64,000 nucleotides of DNA from Zygosaccharomyces rouxii (lineage: Eukaryota > Ascomycota > Saccharomycetes > Saccharomycetales > Saccharomycetaceae): positions 1,180,501 to 1,244,500 of the forward strand of contig NC_012995.1 in the NCBI RefSeq assembly GCF_000026365.1, in the 5' to 3' direction. A program made the translations under genes and the position numbers. Below the pieces are notes generated by a model. That model did not search any database, was not told the DNA's origin, and saw nothing but the letters and a program-made list of their open reading frames with translations. Below, in pieces: positions 58,398 to 64,000 of this stretch. Position 1 is the stretch's first letter, and every line of letters begins with the position of its first letter.

Positions 58398-60098
58398 TCA
58401 ATATTTCAAATCTGAATCCGTTTTAGTCCCCAAGGGTTGACCATCCAAAAATTTTAAGTCATCTAAATTGGAACATTGTTCAAGAACTTCTTGGGGGAAA
58501 TATTCTTGCCTCACTTTACCATCGACGTAATCGGGATTGTATTTGTAACCTTCACTATATCCCAATTCTTCCATCAACCTTGTTGGTGCATTACGAATGT
58601 GTAGGGGTATCCCACTACTTGCCATTGAATACTTATTTTCACCAAGCATCGACTTTAGCCTTTTCCAACCACGGTATAGTTCAACTGACTTAGGAGCCCT
58701 ACACAATGAAACACAACACTGGGCTAATGCTAAATCTGCCTCTGGCAGCCCTATTTTCATTACTGTTTCATAAGCCGCCACCGCCAACGGTAATTGTGAA
58801 TTATCAGCTAGTCCAACATCTTCACTTGCAATTCTAATCATTCTTCTAGCAATGAAGCGCGGATCTTCACCTCCTTGAATCATCCGTGCCAAATAAAATA
58901 AAGAAGCATTTTCGTTAGATCCTCTGACGGATTTATGGAATGCTGAAATTGTATCGTAATGGTTATCACCGCTCGTATCGTAGTACGTATTGATATCATT
59001 TTGACCCACCATTTTTTTCACATCATGTTTACTCAATTCTCTGTCTATACTCCTGCTGGAAATTTCCACCATCTCTAAAAGGTTCAGGGCTCTGCGCGTA
59101 TCGCCCACAGAAAGATCCACAATATACTCTAAAATTGATCTTGGAAGCTTTAATGGTATATCCACCCCCCATACGTTTCTTCTACATTTGTTAAGAAGAG
59201 CTATACCTCTGGAGAGGACAATACATGCCTCATTGGTGGATAACTGTTCTAAAACGAAAACATGACACCTACTGATCAGTGCATTATTGAGTTGGAAACT
59301 AGGATTTTCAGTCGTAGCACCTATGAGAACAATATCACCATTCTCGACGTGTGGCAGCAATAAATCTTGTTGTCCCTTGTTAAAACGATGAATTTCATCA
59401 ATGAAAAGTACTGTACGTCTCTTAGTCAAATGGAAATCATTTTTACTCTTATCAAAAATAGATCTCAACTCCTGAGTGTTAGCCTTAGTGGCACTAGTTT
59501 CTATCATAGTGTATTGGAATTTACCATGCACGCTGGCGGTTTTAGTCAGTAGTCTCGCCAATGTAGTCTTACCCACACCTGGTGGGCCCCAGAGGACCAT
59601 TGATGGTATGATACCTTGTCTGATATACTTGGAAAGTGTACCACCTTCTTGTGACAATATATGCTGTTGGCCTACATATTCTGTCATTTCCCTTGGTCGA
59701 ACTTTCTCACTTAACGGCAGATGGCTAATCTTTTGTAACCACTGATACTCTGAATCAAATTGTGGTTTCTTAGCAGGCCGACCTGCAGACTCACTAGAGA
59801 AAGCAGTGGTATTCATAGCAGTGTTAGAAGTATTAGCTTCATTGGACGGTGCAGATTGGGTTTCTCTCCCCCTCTTTCTACCCAATACGCTAGTCATGGT
59901 ACGTGGTTTACCATTAGATGTGCATGTATCCAAATGTTGATTGATCATAGAATAACCAACCTTCTTGTTGCAAACCGGACAAGATATGATTTGCTCAACA
60001 TTGTTACCAGTCCCCATCCTGGAGTTACGATCCTGCGTCAACTGTCTATTGGTTTTTACAGTGTTACATGTATGTATATCAATCTCATCTGATCTCAT
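58398..60098 (-). CDS. MGS1: AAA+ ATPase Mgs1 (WRNIP1/RarA family)
   Basis: 566 residues (S. cerevisiae 587). UBZ-type zinc finger CPVCNKKVGYSMINQHLDTC (about 40-59), then the AAA+ module: Walker A GPPGVGKTTL near 171-180, Walker B LFIDEIHRFN, sensor GATTENPSF, and a C-terminal tetramerisation domain. Mgs1 binds ubiquitylated PCNA and limits replication-fork damage. A second Met at residue 28 (60017) precedes the zinc finger and could be the used start, since only 66 bp separate the first ATG from the PHO13 stop. It corresponds to YNL218W. Confidence 0.95.
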   Translation of the reverse strand: MRSDEIDIHTCNTVKTNRQLTQDRNSRMGTGNNVEQIISCPVCNKKVGYSMINQHLDTCTSNGKPRTMTSVLGRKRGRETQSAPSNEANTSNTAMNTTAFSSESAGRPAKKPQFDSEYQWLQKISHLPLSEKVRPREMTEYVGQQHILSQEGGTLSKYIRQGIIPSMVLWGPPGVGKTTLARLLTKTASVHGKFQYTMIETSATKANTQELRSIFDKSKNDFHLTKRRTVLFIDEIHRFNKGQQDLLLPHVENGDIVLIGATTENPSFQLNNALISRCHVFVLEQLSTNEACIVLSRGIALLNKCRRNVWGVDIPLKLPRSILEYIVDLSVGDTRRALNLLEMVEISSRSIDRELSKHDVKKMVGQNDINTYYDTSGDNHYDTISAFHKSVRGSNENASLFYLARMIQGGEDPRFIARRMIRIASEDVGLADNSQLPLAVAAYETVMKIGLPEADLALAQCCVSLCRAPKSVELYRGWKRLKSMLGENKYSMASSGIPLHIRNAPTRLMEELGYSEGYKYNPDYVDGKVRQEYFPQEVLEQCSNLDDLKFLDGQPLGTKTDSDLKY

Positions 60099-60164
60099 CG
60101 CGTCACGTAATCTATCACTACACTAATATTTGTAAAGTAAGATGGAAGAGACTATATAAATAAA

Positions 60165-61088
60165 TCATTGTAAGTACTCGTAGACATCCCCCAATTTCTC
60201 AGCATAGTACTTTGGCCTTGGGTGATCTGAATTCTCCTCAAGTGCTCTATCTTCAGTTTCAATACCTGTTAAGACCAGTAGAGTACCACCAAGGCCACCT
60301 TCAACGCCGAAACGTATGTCTGTATTGAGCCTATCACCAACCATACAACTTTTTGAGAGTTGTAAATTCTTGGAGGATACAATAGTGTTTAACATGTTTT
60401 GATTTGGCTTACCACAATAGATGGGTTGTCTGCCAGATGCGTATGCCAAACTATTAATCACTGAACCAGCACCGGGGAAAATGTAGCCCTTTTGTGGATA
60501 TGTGGAATCGACATTAGTGCCGATGAAATGAACTTCGGGCTTCTGTAGGTACTGAAGACTGATAGCCAACCTATGGTAATTGATCTTAGAGTCTAAACCT
60601 GCGACCACGCAACGGACTGCTGGATCTAAACCGTTGACAAGGAATGGTGACTTTTCAGCATCAAATTGCTCATCCAGACGGGGATCTGTACCACCAATAG
60701 ATTCATAGCCCATCAAGGCTAGCTCTTCAGCAATACCAGCTTCACCACAAATCCATACTTTATCCACACCAGGCTTCAATTTGAGGAAGTCTCTCACGTA
60801 GACCGCACTTGAATAAGAAGAGCTAAAGATTTGGTCTTGAGTCACTTCAATACCGAACGAGGCAAATTTCTTACAGTAAGCAGCTCTTGATTTGGTAGAA
60901 TTATTGGTGACAAAGATGGCCTGCTTACCTGATTTCTCTAGCAGAGACAATGTCTCTTTAACATGGGGCAACAAGTGCTTTCCTAACCATAAGACACCGT
61001 CACAATCGAACAAAAAAGTATCGAAACCGTCTAAAAACTCTTGAGCTGTTGATTTATTGCTTATCTTGGTAGGATAACCTTCTGTCAT
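60165..61088 (-). CDS. PHO13: HAD-family p-nitrophenyl/2-phosphoglycolate phosphatase
   Basis: 307 residues (S. cerevisiae 312). HAD hydrolase of the NagD/C2B-cap type: catalytic [11 protein letters not shown] with Asp28 and Asp30, motif II FVTNNST, motif III Lys in GKPNQNML, and motif [13 protein letters not shown]. Pho13 clears side products such as 2-phospholactate and 4-phosphoerythronate and was first known as alkaline p-nitrophenyl phosphatase. It corresponds to YDL236W. Confidence 0.96.
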   Translation of the reverse strand: MTEGYPTKISNKSTAQEFLDGFDTFLFDCDGVLWLGKHLLPHVKETLSLLEKSGKQAIFVTNNSTKSRAAYCKKFASFGIEVTQDQIFSSSYSSAVYVRDFLKLKPGVDKVWICGEAGIAEELALMGYESIGGTDPRLDEQFDAEKSPFLVNGLDPAVRCVVAGLDSKINYHRLAISLQYLQKPEVHFIGTNVDSTYPQKGYIFPGAGSVINSLAYASGRQPIYCGKPNQNMLNTIVSSKNLQLSKSCMVGDRLNTDIRFGVEGGLGGTLLVLTGIETEDRALEENSDHPRPKYYAEKLGDVYEYLQ

Positions 61089-61418
61089 TGTTTATTAGTC
61101 TCGAGCAGCTATGTTTGAAACAACAGTCAGTTGATAAGTTCCTGGAAATTAAATCCTGTCTTATTCTTTATAGCAACCAGATCCTGAGGAAACCACCACC
61201 TGACTCACTTGATGAACTGATTAATCAACAATAACAAGGTCAAGAGGAAAATTCATACGTTATTGAAATGCTAAATTAATATTGGAAACGTTATATTCGA
61301 ATACGCACCTGGTTTCTGTAGGTGCCATTTCGCCCTATACAAGCAGAAACTTCGACCAAGTGTCTCTTCTTCCTACCACTAAAAAATACCGTATGGTAAG
61401 GAAAACTAACGTTCAAGT
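61089..61418. promoter_or_regulatory. Divergent PHO13/ALG9 promoter
   Basis: 330 bp, no ORF. No motif that I can name with confidence. Confidence 0.4.
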
Positions 61419-63116
61419 ATGAGTGGTAAGACCGTAACGTTAACATTAGTACTGCTGTTGTCGTTGTCCAGATTATGCTTGCAACCAGTTTTCAGTATCA
61501 TTTCTGATTGTGATGAGACTTATAACTACTGGGAGCCATTGAATCTTTTGGTCAGAGGGTTTGGTAAACAGACGTGGGAATACTCACCAGAGTACTCTAT
61601 TAGATCGTGGTCATTTTTATTACCCTTCTATGGTGTTTTACACGCATTCCAGGGTATACTTCCTGGGCTAGATGCTTACTGGAACTTTTATATCACTAGA
61701 TTCCTTCTAGGTCTATTGAGTCTTGTACTAGAAATTGGACTACACTGGGAAATTAGCAAGTTGATGTCAATGCGTGTCGCTAACCTCTGGTTGTTTTTCC
61801 AATTGTTCAATCCTGGTTGGTTCCATGCCTCTGTTGAATTATTACCTTCTTCCATAGCTATGTTACTATCAATTGGATCCATCAAGTATGCACTCAGATA
61901 CCTATCCGGGGGCCAAGAGAAACCATTCATTCTCAGCATGGCTTTCACTTTTATCGCCGGTGTATTGGGTTGGCCCTTTGTATTCCTATTAGGATTACCT
62001 CTATGTTTCCACTATTTGATTACACACAAGTTGATCAATACCATTAGAGCCGCCTTTGATGCAGGTACAGTATTGACTTTAGTAGTCATCATGGTAGTTG
62101 GATTGGATTCCCTCATCTACGGCAAGTTTACACCTGTATCCTGGAATGCATTTTGGTACAACGTCGTAGATGCTAGTGAAGTGTCAGGTCCTAACATCTT
62201 TGGTACCGAACCCTGGTTCTACTATATTTTAAACCTAGTGTTGAACTTCCCCTTACCAGTGCTCGTTCTAGCACCATTGGGTTTGTTCCATAGACGTATC
62301 TGGCCATTATCATTATCACTATTAGCATGGTTAGCCATCTTCATGGTTCAACCTCATAAGGAGGAGAGATTTCTATACCCAATTTATGGGTTCGTCACAC
62401 TATCAGCGGCAGTTGGTTACGAGAAATTGGTGAGTTTGTTTAAAGGTTCTTGCTGCTTGCACAAGACTTTTCAATTGGGTACTATAGCTACGGTAATTCT
62501 TTTAGCAACTTCTCGTATAGCCGCTCTAGTGATTCATTACGGTGCACCTTTACAAGTGTATGGTGAATTATACAACTACACCCTCAATACAGACAAATCA
62601 AGAAACGTTTGCACGGGGCGTGAATGGTACCATTTCCCCAATTCCTTCTTACTTCCTGATCATCACAGATTAAAATTCGTTGCATCAGGATTTGATGGAC
62701 TGTTACCAGGCGACTTTCCTGAAGAAGGTGGTTTATTGAACCAAATTAGACAAATTCCTCCAGGCATGAATAAAGAAAACCAATTTGATGAAGGTAAACT
62801 ATGGCCAAGTGATGACTGTGACTTTTATGTGGACATTTTCAAACCAATTGATTTCTTTAAGGACGATTTCAACCCATTGTGGATGCCATCTGACTGGGAT
62901 AAAATTTCTTGTCACAAATTCATCGATGTGGAAGATTCAAAGATTTTGGGTAGATCCTTCTACGTACCTGAGTGCGTCTCAAACCATTTACAAGAGTTAT
63001 TCCCACAGCACTGGCCCAAGATTTACAAAGCTGGCCAAACCGATTACTGTCTGTACGGTAACGTTACAAGATTTAAAGAGTTATCCCAAAAGAAAGATTC
63101 TGCAGTCGTCTATTGA
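61419..63116 (+). CDS. ALG9: ER alpha-1,2-mannosyltransferase
   Basis: 565 residues (S. cerevisiae 555). GT22 family: the N-terminal lumenal loop has DCDETYNYWEPLN (about 32-44) with the catalytic Asp/Glu, about ten to twelve helices follow, and the QPHKEERFLYP motif is near 310-320. Alg9 adds the seventh and ninth mannoses to the dolichol-linked oligosaccharide in the ER lumen. The large C-terminal lumenal part contains NYT and NVT sequons. It corresponds to YNL219C. Confidence 0.97.
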   Translation: MSGKTVTLTLVLLLSLSRLCLQPVFSIISDCDETYNYWEPLNLLVRGFGKQTWEYSPEYSIRSWSFLLPFYGVLHAFQGILPGLDAYWNFYITRFLLGLLSLVLEIGLHWEISKLMSMRVANLWLFFQLFNPGWFHASVELLPSSIAMLLSIGSIKYALRYLSGGQEKPFILSMAFTFIAGVLGWPFVFLLGLPLCFHYLITHKLINTIRAAFDAGTVLTLVVIMVVGLDSLIYGKFTPVSWNAFWYNVVDASEVSGPNIFGTEPWFYYILNLVLNFPLPVLVLAPLGLFHRRIWPLSLSLLAWLAIFMVQPHKEERFLYPIYGFVTLSAAVGYEKLVSLFKGSCCLHKTFQLGTIATVILLATSRIAALVIHYGAPLQVYGELYNYTLNTDKSRNVCTGREWYHFPNSFLLPDHHRLKFVASGFDGLLPGDFPEEGGLLNQIRQIPPGMNKENQFDEGKLWPSDDCDFYVDIFKPIDFFKDDFNPLWMPSDWDKISCHKFIDVEDSKILGRSFYVPECVSNHLQELFPQHWPKIYKAGQTDYCLYGNVTRFKELSQKKDSAVVY

Positions 63117-63192
63117 GCCGAAAGAGAAAAGAGAAAAGAGAAAACTAAGTATGCTGTATAAATATACTCTTTATATAAGTTGATTATAAACC

Positions 63193-64000
63193 TTAAATTC
63201 TTTGAATTTCCTTGTGAACCATATTATCTCTGCTAGGACCAGTACCTACCCATTCAACTGGAACACCAACAAAGTCCTCAATAAATTTAATATATTTCTT
63301 TGCGTTTTCAGGCAAATCGTCATACTTGGTCACCTTGGTGATATCCTGTTGCCAGCCTGGCAAAACCTTGTACTCCACTTCGACTTTACCCAATTTAATC
63401 AAATCTTCAGGGAAAAGATCTAGTTTTTGGCCCTTGTAGTAATATCCAATACCAATTGGAATTTCTTTGAAAGTATCCAAAACGTCCAATTTGGTAATGT
63501 TTAAACTGGTGTAACCATTGATCAAAGTGGAATACTTCATAATAACTAAATCTAACCAACCGCAACGACGCTTTCTACCGGTGGTAACACCATATTCAGC
63601 ACCGATTTCCTGTAGTTTTTCACCATCTTCATTTAGCTGTTCAGTAGGGAAAGGACCTTCACCGACTCTAGTGGTGTAAGCCTTTACCACACCGTAACAC
63701 TCATCGATAACCTTTGGTGGGATACCCAAACCGCTAATAACACCAGCAATACCAGTGTTAGAAGAAGTCACAAAAGGATAGGTACCAAAATCGATATCCA
63801 ACATAAGAGCGTTAGCACCTTCCACCAAGATTTTCTTCTTGGCTTCAATAGCCTTGTGCATGAAAACGACAGAATCAACAACAAATGGTTTTAGGTCTTC
63901 CTTGTACTTCTTGAAGCGTGCTAATTCACCTTCAGCATCGTACTCGAAATCACCATATCTCTTCTTTCTGGTCTCAAGCAGTCTTCTGTACATGTTTTCG
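63193..64000 (-). CDS. ADE12: Adenylosuccinate synthetase, C-terminal part (cut by right edge)
   Basis: 269 codons are present and the frame runs off the window; the Met at 63993 is internal. Recognisable segments are [24 protein letters not shown], where the PurA IMP/Mg site lies (about 75 codons in), [24 protein letters not shown] and the end [14 protein letters not shown]. The missing N-terminal portion, about 165 residues against the 433 of S. cerevisiae Ade12, holds the GTP loop. The enzyme joins IMP and aspartate on the way to AMP. It is convergent with ALG9, as YNL219C-YNL220W. Confidence 0.96.
   Translation of the reverse strand, partial: ENMYRRLLETRKKRYGDFEYDAEGELARFKKYKEDLKPFVVDSVVFMHKAIEAKKKILVEGANALMLDIDFGTYPFVTSSNTGIAGVISGLGIPPKVIDECYGVVKAYTTRVGEGPFPTEQLNEDGEKLQEIGAEYGVTTGRKRRCGWLDLVIMKYSTLINGYTSLNITKLDVLDTFKEIPIGIGYYYKGQKLDLFPEDLIKLGKVEVEYKVLPGWQQDITKVTKYDDLPENAKKYIKFIEDFVGVPVEWVGTGPSRDNMVHKEIQRI

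Overview
This is a compact nuclear segment from a budding yeast of the family Saccharomycetaceae. Genes are almost intronless and closely packed (about 600 codons per 2 kb), the tRNAs are yeast-like, and nearly every protein reads as an ortholog of a named S. cerevisiae gene. From 21.9 kb rightwards the gene order interleaves the two duplicated S. cerevisiae tracks. First come the YBR170-181 and YPL090-105 neighbourhoods (RPS6, GLR1, SSU1, DTR1, NOG1, SEC62, FZO1, EHT1, PNG1 ... NPL4), then YNL217-220 and YDL235-236 (PPN2, YPD1, MGS1, PHO13, ALG9, ADE12). Only one copy of each later-duplicated pair is present (one EHT1/EEB1, one SMY2/SYH1, one RPS6). This is the layout expected of a lineage that split before the whole-genome duplication. 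With URC1 present, I place it in the Zygosaccharomyces/Torulaspora group or a near relative; the species is an inference and is not settled by the sequence.

Layout. 0-4.4 kb: PCD1 (5' end only, cut by the left edge), a YLR152C-type membrane transporter and ACS2, all on the minus strand as in S. cerevisiae. 4.9-10.7 kb: SEC7. 11.8-13.4 kb: URC1, a GTP-cyclohydrolase-II-like uracil catabolism gene absent from S. cerevisiae, and tRNA-Gln(TTG). 14.0-18.6 kb: HSP42, SUP35, ARG82, continuing the SEC7 (YDR170-173) synteny. 18.6-21.9 kb: two gene-poor stretches flanking the fluoride exporter FEX1, which sits at a synteny breakpoint. 21.9-28.3 kb: RPS6 (78-nt intron), GLR1, SSU1, DTR1. 28.6-55.1 kb: a tight run of ribosome-biogenesis, ER translocation, mitochondrial, autophagy, tRNA-modification, chromatin and proteasome genes. 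55.7 kb: tRNA-Gly(TCC) at the next breakpoint. 56-64 kb: PPN2, YPD1, MGS1, PHO13, ALG9 and the 3' part of ADE12, cut by the right edge.

The most striking non-coding structure is a perfect 107-bp inverted repeat, 21542-21648 versus 26068-26174. One copy lies in the RPS6 promoter and the other in the SSU1 promoter, each in the same orientation relative to its gene. The unit carries an exact Rap1 consensus, a Homol-D-like octamer and a T9 tract, so it looks like a ribosomal-protein promoter module copied in front of the sulfite efflux pump gene. It also leaves RPS6-GLR1-SSU1 flanked by inverted homology. Other points of interest are a GC-rich, hairpin-bearing insert next to the RPS6 copy, a PPN2 gene with an unusual C-terminal tail and no in-frame ATG, an 85-codon ATG-less ORF wedged between MSD1 and ECM31, a tandem PAC array before NOG1, PACE-like sites before UMP1 and NPL4, and a cluster of B-box-like motifs after UMP1.

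Start codons were chosen as the first plausible in-frame ATG; several open frames extend upstream only through TTG or GTG codons, and those extensions were trimmed. Ortholog names are from recognition of the proteins and gene order, not from a database search.
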